The position numbers and the translations under genes are program-made. 64,000 bases of DNA, taken from contig NZ_CP171225.1 of assembly GCF_043226085.1 (NCBI RefSeq), forward strand, positions 496,001 to 560,000, read 5' to 3'. Under the pieces are notes generated by a model. It was not told where the DNA came from. It worked only from the letters and a program-made list of their open reading frames with translations, and made no database searches. This stretch comes from Amaricoccus sp003258405. Its GTDB lineage: Bacteria > Pseudomonadota > Alphaproteobacteria > Rhodobacterales > Rhodobacteraceae. Within the stretch, counting starts at the first letter, position 1. Every line of letters begins with the position of its first letter. Below, one piece after another: positions 8,370-15,889 of this stretch.

Positions 8370-9680
8370 ATGGACACCGCAAGTGAAGCCTCTTCCCTCC
8401 TGGCCATCGCCGGAACCGGAGTGGCGATCGTCGTGCTGCTGGTCTTCTCGGCGATCTTTTCCGGCTCCGAAACCGCGCTGACCACCGCCAGCCGCGGCAA
8501 GCTTCACGGCATGGCCGAAAAGGGCGATCAGGCGGCCTCCACGGCGCTCCGGCTGACCGATGACAAGGAGCGGCTGATCGGGGCGATCCTGCTCGGCAAC
8601 AACCTCGTCAACATCCTCGCGACCTCGCTCGCGACGACGCTCTTCACCATGCTGCTCGGCTCGGGCGCGGTGGCGATCGCGACCCTGGTGATGACGGCGC
8701 TGGTGCTCGTCTTTTCCGAGGTGCTGCCGAAGACCTATGCCATCACCAATTCGGAGGCGATGGCCCGCAAGGTCTCGCCGCTGATCCGGACGGTCGTGGT
8801 GCTGCTCGCGCCGATCGTCAGCGCAGTCCAGATCCTCGTGCGGCTGATCCTGCGGATCTTCGGGGTCGAGACCGATCCGAAGGTGAACTTCCTCGCCGCC
8901 CAGGAGGAGATCGCCGAGGCGATCGCGCTCCATCATTCCGAGGGGACGGTGGAGAAGGCCGAGCGCGACCGGCTGCTCGGGGCGCTCGATCTCGGGCAAC
9001 GCGCCGTCGAGGAGGTCATGCTTCACCGCCGGGACATCGAGATGATCGATGCCGATGAACCGCCCTCCGAGATCATCGAGCGGGCGCTGCGCTCGCCGCA
9101 CACCCGGCTGCCGCTCTATCGTGACGATGCCGAGAACATCGTCGGCGTGATCCATGCCAAGGACCTGTTTCGGGCGCTGCACCAGATCGTGCACGAAAAC
9201 GAGCGCCCCAGCGAGGCGCTGGCCGATTTCGATATCATGGCGGTCGCGGTCGAGCCCTATTTCGTGCCCGAGACCACGGCGCTCGACGAACAGCTGCGCG
9301 AATTCCTGCGCCGCCGGGCGCATTTCGCGCTGGTGGTCGATGAATACGGCGCCCTGCAGGGGCTCATCACGCTCGAGGACATTCTCGAGGAAATCGTCGG
9401 CGAGATCGCCGACGAGCACGACATGGAAACCCCGGGCGGGGTCGAGCCCGGCGATGACGGTTCGGTCGAGGTCGAGGGGATGATGACGATCCGTGACCTC
9501 AACCGCGCCTGCGACTGGAGCCTGCCGGACGAGGAGGCCAATACGGTCGCGGGGCTGGTGATCCACGAGGCGCAGGCGATTCCGAACGCAGGCCAGGTCT
9601 TCAGCTTCCACGGCTTCCGCTTCGAGGTGCTGGAGCGGCAGAACAACCGGCTGACCAAGCTCCGGATTCGCAAGCTCTGA
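8370..9680 (+). CDS. HlyC/CorC (CorB/CNNM-type) membrane transporter
   Basis: A 436-residue inner-membrane protein. Residues 10-190 are a DUF21/CNNM transmembrane domain ('AIFSGSETALTTASRGKLH', 'LLGNNLVNILATSLATTLF'), then two CBS domains (about 205-335) and a C-terminal CorC_HlyC domain. Members are implicated in magnesium and cobalt efflux or homeostasis. It follows xerD after 42 bases in the same direction. Downstream lies the promoter-like repeat described separately. The domain order is complete and typical; the transported ion is inferred from family knowledge only. Confidence 0.9.
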   Translation: MDTASEASSLLAIAGTGVAIVVLLVFSAIFSGSETALTTASRGKLHGMAEKGDQAASTALRLTDDKERLIGAILLGNNLVNILATSLATTLFTMLLGSGAVAIATLVMTALVLVFSEVLPKTYAITNSEAMARKVSPLIRTVVVLLAPIVSAVQILVRLILRIFGVETDPKVNFLAAQEEIAEAIALHHSEGTVEKAERDRLLGALDLGQRAVEEVMLHRRDIEMIDADEPPSEIIERALRSPHTRLPLYRDDAENIVGVIHAKDLFRALHQIVHENERPSEALADFDIMAVAVEPYFVPETTALDEQLREFLRRRAHFALVVDEYGALQGLITLEDILEEIVGEIADEHDMETPGGVEPGDDGSVEVEGMMTIRDLNRACDWSLPDEEANTVAGLVIHEAQAIPNAGQVFSFHGFRFEVLERQNNRLTKLRIRKL

Positions 9681-9699
9681 GGCGGCGAAAGCCGGGGGA

Positions 9700-9733
9700 T
9701 TTCACGGTGAAAACGGGGCGTTTCACCGTGAAA
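9700..9733. promoter_or_regulatory. Two tandem 13-bp palindromes, 21 bp apart
   Basis: TTTCACGGTGAAA (9700-9712) and TTTCACCGTGAAA (9721-9733) are near-identical palindromes with starts 21 bp apart, two helical turns, so two dimers could bind the same DNA face. They lie just upstream of a TTGAAA/TTAACA promoter-like pair. The second palindrome recurs at 30463-30475, where only the GTGAAA half of the first is kept at the same spacing. This looks like an operator or activator site; the protein is unknown. Confidence 0.55.
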
Positions 9734-9788
9734 ATCAAAAAACGGCTTTGAAATTACAGGATTTTCCTGGTTAACATATCATGAATGG
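9707..9788 (+). repeat. Intergenic repeat, copy 1 (82 bp)
   Basis: This 82-bp segment matches 30449-30530 at 73 of 82 positions with no gaps. It covers a GTGAAA half-site, the TTTCACCGTGAAA palindrome, an A-rich patch, TTGAAA and 'GTTAACATATCATGAA'. Both copies follow the end of a plus-strand gene and precede another plus-strand gene. The conserved spacing points to a regulatory module rather than a mobile element. Confidence 0.75.
9748..9776 (+). promoter_or_regulatory. Sigma-70-like promoter in repeat copy 1
   Basis: TTGAAA (9748-9753) and TTAACA (9771-9776) with a 17-base spacer, followed by 'TATCATGAATGG'. The same elements with the same spacing are kept in the second repeat copy despite substitutions in the spacer. 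It would drive the kinase-like gene starting at 9856. Confidence 0.5.
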
Positions 9789-9855
9789 CGTGTGAGTGTG
9801 CGTTCCCCGGACGCCGGGGTCAGATTGCCGCCTTTCGCCAGCGGAGATGATCCTC

Positions 9856-10419
9856 ATGACGCCAAGACTGTATCTCCTCGGCGCCTCCTGCTCGGGCGTA
9901 TCGAGCCTGGGGGCGGCGATCGCTGAACGTCTGGATGTTCCGCAGATCGATGTCGACGATTTCTACTGGATGCCAAGCGAGCCGCCGTTCCACGTGAAAC
10001 GTGCCCCGGACGACCGGGTGCGGTTGATCCGCTCGCGCCAGCGGGCCTGCCCGGGCTGGGTGCTGACCGGCTCGTTCATGGGCTGGGGTGACGATCTTGC
10101 AAGGGACGTCGATCTCGTCGTCTTTGTCCATACGCCGACGCCGGTCCGCCTCGCGCGTCTGGACCGGCGGGAGGCGCGGCGCCACGGGGACCGCATCCTG
10201 CCGGGCGGTGACATGCACCGGGCGCATCTGGCGTTCCGGGACTGGGCATCGCGCTATGACGACCCCTCGTTTGACGGCCGCAACCTCGCGCAGCACCAGC
10301 GATGGCTGGCCGCGCAATCCGCACCGGTTCTCGCGCTGGAGGGCGAACGCCCCATCGAGGCGCTTGCCGGGGAGATCGAGGCCGCCCTTGCAAGACGTCC
10401 CGCCCCGGCCCGCTCCTGA
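9856..10419 (+). CDS. P-loop nucleotide kinase-like protein (adenylate-kinase-like)
   Basis: A 187-residue protein resembling the small adenylate-kinase/topology-modulation (FlaR-like) group. It shows a degenerate P-loop 'GASCSGVSSLGAAIAERLDVPQIDVDDFYW' (the Walker A Lys is replaced), a helical lid rich in Arg (RLARLDRREARRHGDR) and a terminal 'VLALEGERPIEAL' strand. The loss of the P-loop lysine is notable and may mean altered or absent catalysis. The ATG at 9856 follows a GGAG at 9843. It lies behind repeat copy 1 and contains the parS-like site. Substrate unknown. Confidence 0.65.
   Translation: MTPRLYLLGASCSGVSSLGAAIAERLDVPQIDVDDFYWMPSEPPFHVKRAPDDRVRLIRSRQRACPGWVLTGSFMGWGDDLARDVDLVVFVHTPTPVRLARLDRREARRHGDRILPGGDMHRAHLAFRDWASRYDDPSFDGRNLAQHQRWLAAQSAPVLALEGERPIEALAGEIEAALARRPAPARS
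9987..10000. promoter_or_regulatory. parS-like ParB binding site
   Basis: GTTCCACGTGAAAC equals the inner 14 bases of the classical bacterial parS consensus (TGTTCCACGTGAAACA) and differs at the flanks only. It lies in the reading frame of the kinase-like gene, encoding Phe-His-Val-Lys with flanking bases; parS sites inside genes are common. An exact 14-mer is very unlikely by chance in 64 kb. ParB binding and origin proximity are inferred. Confidence 0.6.
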
Positions 10420-10437
10420 TCGAGCGGGGCACGCCTG

Positions 10438-10890
10438 CTACGCCTTCAGCTTCAACAGGGCATTCGGGAAGGGATAGCCGAAGTCATCCACATCCCGCCG
10501 CGACGCTTCGGTGAACCCGAGCGCACGATAGAAGCGGACCGCCCCGTCGTTGGCGGTGTAGACCTCGAGCGAAAGCTCCCCCTTGAGCGAAAGCGCATGG
10601 GCGATGAGTTTGCGGCCGATGCCGCGCCCCTGCTGCGCCGGGGCGATGAAGATCGCGCCGACGAAGGTGCCCAGAAGGCTGATGAAGCCGGCGGGCGCAC
10701 CGTCGCACCAGGCGACAAGGGTCTCCGCCTTGGGCATGTATTCATCCTCGATCAGGGTGCGCTGTTCCCGAAGCCTGGGTTCTCCGATGAACGGGTGCGC
10801 CTTCAGGGAGGCTTCGAGCCAGATGCCCGACAGGGTTTCGATATCCGTCGCCGCATCAAGCGGACGGATCAGGATGTCGTGGTCTTCCAT
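10438..10890 (-). CDS. GNAT N-acetyltransferase (YjaB-like)
   Basis: A 150-residue GNAT protein: 'IRPLDAATDIETLSGIWLEASLKAHPFI' at the start, the acetyl-CoA loop 'IFIAPAQQGRGIGRKLIAHAL' near residues 82-102, then 'LEVYTANDGAVRFYRALGF' and a conserved 'DDFGYPFP' end. The overall pattern matches E. coli YjaB and related small acetyltransferases. It converges on the kinase-like gene, with 18 bases between them. The substrate is not evident from sequence. Confidence 0.8.
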   Translation of the reverse strand: MEDHDILIRPLDAATDIETLSGIWLEASLKAHPFIGEPRLREQRTLIEDEYMPKAETLVAWCDGAPAGFISLLGTFVGAIFIAPAQQGRGIGRKLIAHALSLKGELSLEVYTANDGAVRFYRALGFTEASRRDVDDFGYPFPNALLKLKA

Positions 10891-11136
10891 GAGAGCTCCA
10901 CGGAAATCATGAGAAAAGGGGCCGACACCTGCCGTGCCGGACGAGGCCGCTCCGTGCGGCCCGGTCGAAGCCTCCGCGCATCACGCGCCTGCCGGGGCTG
11001 GTGCCGGGTTAGGCCGCGCGGGCGCGCGCGTCAATGATCGGCGCAGGCTGGCCCCGATGCGCTTGCAGCCCTTCAATCGAGGCCCCGTCCGTGCGAGATG
11101 ACGCGGGGATCGGGGCCGGCAGCATCGGGGGCGGAC

Positions 11137-11589
11137 ATGATCGAGGACGTGCGCGCGCTGAAACGGCGCTATCCGACGGCCGAGACCTTCAGGTTTGGCG
11201 ACAGTGCTGCCTCATCGGCAGCGCTTCTTGCCCTGGTGCGCTCGGGCAAGAAGGTCGCGACCTGCGGCGCGTTGCGGGACTTTCAGGCCGGCGAGCCGAT
11301 GCCGGTGATCGGGCGGCGGGACATCGCGCTTAACTGGGACGACACGCCGGCGCTCGTCATCGAGACGGTCGCGCTGGTTCGGTGCCGGTTCGACGCGGTG
11401 ACGGAAGCCATGGCGCGCGCCGAGGGCGAGGATGAGAGCCTCGAGGGGTGGCGCGCCGGGCATGGCGCCTATTTCGCGCGGAACGGCGGGTTTTCCCCGG
11501 ACATGCAGATCGTCTGGGAGCGGTTCCGCCTCGTCGAGGATCTGGGCCGGGAGGCCGGGTTCCCGAACACGCGCCTCAGCGGCCCTTGA
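11137..11589 (+). CDS. ASCH-domain protein
   Basis: A 150-residue protein with an ASCH fold (a PUA-like beta barrel thought to bind RNA, or to act as a small hydrolase in some members). Landmarks are 'FGDSAASSAALLALVRSGKKVATCGALRDF', 'GEPMPVIGRRDIALNWDDTPALVIET' and 'HGAYFARNGGFSPDMQIVWERF'. The ATG at 11137 is chosen because a purine-rich GGGGGCGGAC precedes it and the homologous fold starts there. Its last 14 bases overlap the 3' end of the convergent HerA-like ATPase gene. The family is likely, the role unknown. Confidence 0.75.
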   Translation: MIEDVRALKRRYPTAETFRFGDSAASSAALLALVRSGKKVATCGALRDFQAGEPMPVIGRRDIALNWDDTPALVIETVALVRCRFDAVTEAMARAEGEDESLEGWRAGHGAYFARNGGFSPDMQIVWERFRLVEDLGREAGFPNTRLSGP

Positions 11590-13123
11590 AGAGCGAGCCG
11601 AGGATGCCGCGGACGAGGCGCTGGCCCTCGCGGGTGCCGAGCTGCTTGACCACTGTGCGCGCGAGATCGGCGCCGAGGGAGCTGCCGTTGCCGCCGCTCC
11701 GGCGGGGTGCTTCCGGCTCGTAGCGGCGGCCGCGGGAGCCGGAGGGCGCCGGCGCGGGCGCCTTGCGGGCGGCTTCGGCCTCGCGGAGCATTTCCTCGGC
11801 CAGGGCCGCGTCGCGGGCGGCCTTCTCGCCGCGGGCGGCAAGCATCTCGCTCGCGCTCTCGCGGTCGATGGCGGTGTCGTAGCGCCCGGCGACCGGCGAT
11901 GCGGCGAGGGCCGCGGCGCGCTCCTCGGCGGTGAGCGGACCCATGCGCGACATCGGCGGGCGGATCAGCACCCGGCTCACCATCGCGGGCACGCCCTTCA
12001 GCTCGAGGAGCGAGACCACCGCCTCGCCGGTGCCGACCTCGCGGATCGCCGTTTCGGTGTCGAAGGCGGGATTGGGGCGGAAGGTCTCGGCGGCCTGGCG
12101 GAGCGCCTTGGCATCGCGCGGGGTGAAGGCGCGGAGCGCGTGCTGGATGCGGTTGCCGAGCTGGCTGAGCACTTCGGAGGGCACGTCGTCGGGGTTCTGG
12201 GTGACGAAATAGACCCCGACCCCCTTGGAGCGCACGAGGCGCACCACCTGCGCGACCTTCTCGATGAGGGCCTTCGGCGCATCCTTGAACAGCAGATGCG
12301 CCTCGTCGAAGAAGAAGACGAGGACGGGTTTCTCGGGATCGCCCACCTCCGGCAGCTCCTCGAAGAGCTCGGAGAGCAGCCAGAGCAGGAACATCGCGTA
12401 GAGCCGCGGCGCCTGCATCAGGCGGTCGGCCATCACGACATTGATCCGCCCCCGGCCCGCGTCGGTGGCCATGAGATCGGAGAGCGCCAGATGCGGCTCG
12501 CCGAAGAAGCCCGTCGCGCCCTCGTTCTCGAGCACGAGCAGCTTGCGCTGGATCGCGCCCACCGAGGCGGTGGAGACATTGCCCCAGGTGCGCCCGACCT
12601 CCGCCGCGTTTTCCGCCAGCCAGGTGAGCATGGCGCGCAGATCGGCGAGATCGAGCAGCAGCAGCCCCTGCTCGTCGGCGACGCGGAAGGCGATGTTGAG
12701 CACGCCCTCCTGCGCCTCGGTGAGCTCGAGCATGCGGGCCAGCAGGAGTGGCCCCATCTCGCTGATCGTCGCCCGCACCGGGTGGCCGTTCTGCCCGAAG
12801 AGATCCCAGAACACCGCCGGAAAGGCGCGGTAGGCGAAATCGGCCATGCCGATCTGCGTCGCGCGCGCGCTCAACGCCTCATGCGCCTTGCCCGCCGGAT
12901 CGCCGGGCTGCGCCAGCCCCGAGACATCGCCCTTCACGTCCTGCACCACCACCGGCACGCCCGCGGCCGAGAAACCCTCGGCGAGGATCTGCAGGGTGAC
13001 CGTCTTGCCGGTGCCGGTCGCACCGGTGATGAGGCCGTGGCGGTTGGCATAGCGCAACAGCAGCTTGCGAGCCTCGGCGTAGCCTTCGCCGCCGCCGCCC
13101 ACGAAAATTCCATCGGCCGTCAT
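11576..13123 (-). CDS. HerA/YjgR-like ATPase (DUF853)
   Basis: A 515-residue P-loop ATPase of the DUF853/YjgR group, related to HerA and FtsK-type motors. Walker A is 'ITGATGTGKTVTLQ' near residue 34; Walker B is 'VLVFFFDEAHLLF'; 'YFVTQNPDDVPSEVLSQLGNRIQHALRAFTP' is the diagnostic sensor segment. The C-terminal part is a low-complexity Ala/Arg/Glu stretch ('AARDAALAEEMLREAEAARKAP'). The ATG at 13123 (MTADGIFVGGGG) is the family-like start; a longer form to 13171 is possible. Its cellular role is not established. Confidence 0.88.
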   Translation of the reverse strand: MTADGIFVGGGGEGYAEARKLLLRYANRHGLITGATGTGKTVTLQILAEGFSAAGVPVVVQDVKGDVSGLAQPGDPAGKAHEALSARATQIGMADFAYRAFPAVFWDLFGQNGHPVRATISEMGPLLLARMLELTEAQEGVLNIAFRVADEQGLLLLDLADLRAMLTWLAENAAEVGRTWGNVSTASVGAIQRKLLVLENEGATGFFGEPHLALSDLMATDAGRGRINVVMADRLMQAPRLYAMFLLWLLSELFEELPEVGDPEKPVLVFFFDEAHLLFKDAPKALIEKVAQVVRLVRSKGVGVYFVTQNPDDVPSEVLSQLGNRIQHALRAFTPRDAKALRQAAETFRPNPAFDTETAIREVGTGEAVVSLLELKGVPAMVSRVLIRPPMSRMGPLTAEERAAALAASPVAGRYDTAIDRESASEMLAARGEKAARDAALAEEMLREAEAARKAPAPAPSGSRGRRYEPEAPRRSGGNGSSLGADLARTVVKQLGTREGQRLVRGILGSLFKGR

Positions 13124-13243
13124 CTGAGCATTCCATTGGATAAAACCCGAACTGCACCCGATGTTAACCATTGTGCCCTATACGTCAAAGCTGCGTCGCA
13201 GCCTCAGGGTCCTGTGCACGCGACTTCCTCCCTTCTGACTTGG

Positions 13244-13269
13244 GCCGGCATGGAGCCGGCTCTTTTTTT
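13244..13269 (+). terminator. Intrinsic terminator
   Basis: GCCGGC, loop ATGGA, GCCGGC, then TC and seven T. The T tract is on the plus strand only, yet no plus-strand gene ends nearby: the closest one upstream ends at 11589 and is separated by an opposite-strand gene. It therefore implies a short plus-strand transcript starting between about 13150 and 13230. Confidence 0.75.
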
Positions 13270-13296
13270 GCCCCGCCGCGCTCTATTCCACAGCGT

Positions 13297-13325
13297 TTGA
13301 CGGTGATTTTTGCCTAACTTTACAG
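13297..13325 (+). promoter_or_regulatory. Sigma-70-like promoter for the sRNA candidate
   Basis: TTGACG (13297-13302), a 17-base spacer and TTACAG (13320-13325). It lies after the first terminator and about 140 bases before the second, just where a promoter for a short RNA would be expected. Confidence 0.5.
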
Positions 13326-13331
13326 CAGCTT

Positions 13332-13470
13332 GTGCGGCGCAGCATGGATTCTGGCGCTTGACCGGAAAAACCGGCTGCTTTAGGTTCAGGGCCTGACGTT
13401 CGGCCAGTCCGACAGGGAACACAACGCAGAAAACTGCGGAAAAAGGGTACCGATCGCGGTACCCTTTTTT
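13332..13470 (+). ncRNA. Candidate small RNA, about 140 nt
   Basis: Inferred from signals rather than from a known family. A promoter-like pair precedes it; three short hairpins follow: CCGG-AAAAA-CCGG (13362-13374), GGCC...GGCC (13390-13405) and CGCAG-AAAA-CTGCG (13425-13438). Then comes a strong intrinsic terminator. No open frame in the segment has a ribosome-binding site. I could not match it to 6S, tmRNA, SRP or RNase P RNA by eye. The 5' end is estimated. Confidence 0.55.
13440..13470 (+). terminator. Intrinsic terminator, strong
   Basis: AAAAAGGGTACC pairs with GGTACCCTTTTT around the loop GATCGC, ending in six T. The 12-bp stem with A and T flanks could act on both strands, but only the plus strand has an obvious transcript to end. 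Confidence 0.85.
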
Positions 13471-13672
13471 ATTGCGGAGCTACCGCCCGGGCGCCGTTCT
13501 TCATCACGATACATCCCGTCTTCTGCGGCGCTCCTTCCGGGCTTCGGGCGCGGGGCCGCGTTATCCTCGCGCGCCACCCTGCGCCCCCAGACCGTTGACA
13601 GCCGGAGGGGGGAGTGACATGCCCGTGGGAGGTCTGAACCCATGAAACCAGAAGACAGGACCCGAGCAGAAC

Positions 13673-14296
13673 ATGCGACCCATGAGATCTAGACTGGCGG
13701 CGCTTTCCCTTTCCACGGCGCTTGCGCTGAGCGCGGCGCTGGCACCTGCATTTGCCCAGGAGGCCGGGACCGAGGCGCCCGCCGCACCGGCCGCACCGGC
13801 GCCGGCAGCGCCCGCCCCCGAGGCCGCTCCGGCCGGAGATCCCGCCGCGGCCGAGATGCGGATCAAGCTGCGCGAGAGCCATGGCGACTGGGAGGTGCGC
13901 TGCGCGCCGGACGAGAGCGAATGCTTCATGTATCAGCTCGCGCGCGATGCCCAGAACAACCCGGTGGCCGAGCTCAATATCGTGCGTCTGCCCGAGGGCG
14001 CGCCCGCGGTGGCCGGTGTCACCGTGCTCACCCCGCTCGGCACGCTGCTCCGGCCCGGCCTCGCCGTGCAGATCGACGGCGGCGAGAAGCGCTCCTTCCC
14101 CTTCACCTGGTGCGATGCCGCCGGATGCTTCGCGCGCTTCGCGCTCGATACCGCGTCGATCGAGGCCTACCAGAAGGGCACCACGGCCAAGCTCACGCTC
14201 TTCTCCGTCGGGGCGCCGGGCACGCCGGTCGAGCTCAATGTCTCGCTGAAGGGCTTCACGGCCGCGCTCGACTCGATCGAGCCGCTGAAGCAGTAA
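13673..14296 (+). CDS. Invasion-associated locus B (IalB) family protein
   Basis: A 207-residue exported protein. The signal peptide (MRPMRSRLAALSLSTALALS...) ends at AFAQ. A 35-residue Ala/Pro/Glu linker follows, then an IalB domain (about 65-205) with 'HGDWEVRCAP', 'CFMYQLARD', 'GVTVLTPLGTLLRPGLAVQIDGG', 'FTWCDAAGCFARF' and conserved cysteines likely to form disulfides. IalB proteins are periplasmic or surface proteins widespread in alphaproteobacteria; the name comes from Bartonella and does not imply invasion here. An alternative ATG nine bases downstream is possible. Confidence 0.88.
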   Translation: MRPMRSRLAALSLSTALALSAALAPAFAQEAGTEAPAAPAAPAPAAPAPEAAPAGDPAAAEMRIKLRESHGDWEVRCAPDESECFMYQLARDAQNNPVAELNIVRLPEGAPAVAGVTVLTPLGTLLRPGLAVQIDGGEKRSFPFTWCDAAGCFARFALDTASIEAYQKGTTAKLTLFSVGAPGTPVELNVSLKGFTAALDSIEPLKQ

Positions 14297-14308
14297 TCCC
14301 GCGAACCC

Positions 14309-14339
14309 GCCGCCCGCGCCGAAGCCCGGCGCGGGCGGC
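14309..14339. terminator. Bidirectional hairpin between convergent genes
   Basis: GCCGCCCGCGCC and GGCGCGGGCGGC form a perfect 12-bp GC stem with a 7-base loop between the convergent IalB-family and ketoacyl-synthase genes. There is no T tract, but position and stability favour a terminator role. Confidence 0.55.
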
Positions 14340-14359
14340 GAAATTCCGGGCCAGGCCCT

Positions 14360-15577
14360 CTATTCCGCCGGGGTCAGGACCAGGACGGCGTTGAGCCCGC
14401 CGAAGGCGAAGGCGTTGGTCATCACCGCACCGACACGCGCCTCGCGGGCCACGTTCGGCACCACATCGAGATCGCATTCGGTATCCGGCTCGTCATAGCC
14501 GATGGTGGGCGCGATCACGCCGTCGCGGAGCGCCATGATGCAGGCGAGCAGCTCGACCGCGCCGGTGCCGCCGATCAGGTGGCCGTGCATGGATTTGGTC
14601 GACGAGATCATCAAGCTGTCGGCATGGGGGCCGAAGACCTCGCGCACCGCGGCGCATTCGGTGCGGTCGTTCGCCGCCGTGCCGGTGCCGTGGGCATTGA
14701 TGTAGCCGATGGCCTCGGGCGCGAGGCCCGCGCTGCGGAGCGCCCCCCGCATGGCCCGGATCGCGCCCTTCATGTTGGGCATGACGATGTCGGACGCATC
14801 AGAAGTCATCGCGAAGCCTTTGACTTCGGCGAGAATTTCGGCGCCGCGGGCGAGCGCGTGATCGCGCTCCTCGAAGACGAAGACGGCCGCGCCCTCGCCC
14901 TGGACCATGCCGTTGCGGGTCCTGGAGAACGGCCGGCAGCCATCGCGCGAGAGAACGCGCAGCCCCTCCCAGGCCTTGATCCCGCCGAAGCAGAGCATGC
15001 TCTCGCTGCCGCCGGTGACGACGGCGCGGGCCTCGCCGGAGCGGATCAGCCGGAAGGCCTCGCCCATCGCGTGGTTCGAGGATGAGCATGCGGTGGAGAC
15101 GGTGAAGGACGGCCCCTGGAGGTTGTGGACCATCGAGACGTGGCTTGCGGCGGCATTGTTCATCAGCCGCGGCACCACGAAGGGATGCACCCGGTTCTTC
15201 CCCTCCTGGTAGACCAGGCGGTAGTTCTCGTCCTGGGTGCCGAGCCCGCCGCCGGAGGTGCCGAGCACCACGCCCGACTGTTCGGCAAGCTCGCCGTCGA
15301 AGACGAGGCCGGACTGGGCGATCGCCTCGCGGGCGGCCAGCAGCGCGAACTGGGTGAACCTGTCGTAGAGCGTCAGTTCCTGCCGGGAGAAATGCGCCTG
15401 CGGATCATAATCGCGGACCTGGCCGCCGATCGTGATGGAGAGGCGATCGACATCCGGGAACTCGAGCGGCCCGATGCCGCAGAGGCCCTCACGCATTCCG
15501 CGCATCGTTTCATCGGCACTCCGGCCAAGGGCGTTGAAGGCCCCCTGGCCGGTAATCACTACCCGGCAGTCTGACAC
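14360..15577 (-). CDS. Beta-ketoacyl-ACP synthase (KAS II-like)
   Basis: A 405-residue condensing enzyme of the thiolase fold. Catalytic Cys is in 'TVSTACSSSNHAMGEAF', the two His in 'YINAHGTGTAANDRTE' and 'STKSMHGHLIGGTGAVE', and the C terminus is 'TNAFAFGGLNAVLVL'. It is probably not the housekeeping fabF, because it starts one base after a dedicated acyl carrier protein gene and sits in an operon with lpxD and an L,D-transpeptidase. That context suggests it builds a special acyl chain, perhaps for lipid A or another envelope lipid. Enzyme class is certain, the product is inferred. Confidence 0.9.
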   Translation of the reverse strand: MSDCRVVITGQGAFNALGRSADETMRGMREGLCGIGPLEFPDVDRLSITIGGQVRDYDPQAHFSRQELTLYDRFTQFALLAAREAIAQSGLVFDGELAEQSGVVLGTSGGGLGTQDENYRLVYQEGKNRVHPFVVPRLMNNAAASHVSMVHNLQGPSFTVSTACSSSNHAMGEAFRLIRSGEARAVVTGGSESMLCFGGIKAWEGLRVLSRDGCRPFSRTRNGMVQGEGAAVFVFEERDHALARGAEILAEVKGFAMTSDASDIVMPNMKGAIRAMRGALRSAGLAPEAIGYINAHGTGTAANDRTECAAVREVFGPHADSLMISSTKSMHGHLIGGTGAVELLACIMALRDGVIAPTIGYDEPDTECDLDVVPNVAREARVGAVMTNAFAFGGLNAVLVLTPAE

Positions 15578-15578
15578 G

Positions 15579-15854
15579 TCAGTGCTTCGCGGCGATCAGT
15601 TTTTCGACGGCGGCCACGATGGATCCGACGGAGCTGATATCGAATTCACCACTGTCCGGTTCGTTTGCGTTGAACGGCACCTGGATGTCGAAGCTCTCCT
15701 CGATCGCGAAGACCGCCTCGACAAGCCCGAGGGAATCGATGCCGAGATCCTCGAGCGTCGCATCACTGGACACGTCGGCCGGGTTCATCACGGCCTGCTC
15801 GGCAAGGATCGCGACGACCCTGTCCTTCACGGCTTCCTTAACTGCATCTGACAT
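15579..15854 (-). CDS. Acyl carrier protein (specialised, AcpXL-like context)
   Basis: A 91-residue acidic acyl carrier protein. The phosphopantetheine site is Ser41 in 'LEDLGIDSLGLVEAVFAIEESFDIQVPF'. Compared with housekeeping AcpP it is longer, with an insertion around 'NANEPDSGEFDISSVG'. Rhizobial AcpXL shows a similar FAI...F.I.(I/V)PF pattern. It lies 35 bases after lpxD and one base before the ketoacyl synthase, so a dedicated acyl-chain system is likely. Whether it makes a very-long-chain acyl group as AcpXL does cannot be read here. Confidence 0.88.
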   Translation of the reverse strand: MSDAVKEAVKDRVVAILAEQAVMNPADVSSDATLEDLGIDSLGLVEAVFAIEESFDIQVPFNANEPDSGEFDISSVGSIVAAVEKLIAAKH

Positions 15855-15889
15855 GTCCCCTCCATCGGTCGACCATGGCTCGCGATGAT

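Larger units (their letters stand above)
13124..13672. other. Gene-free stretch with RNA-like signals
   Basis: About 550 bases without a convincing protein gene. It holds a first intrinsic terminator (13244-13269), then a promoter, three hairpins and a second terminator (13297-13470), annotated separately. From 13471 to 13672 I see nothing but the upstream region of the IalB-family gene. A pyrimidine-rich CTTCCTCCCTTCT (13224-13236) sits before the first terminator and could pair with ribosome-binding sites. Confidence 0.5.
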
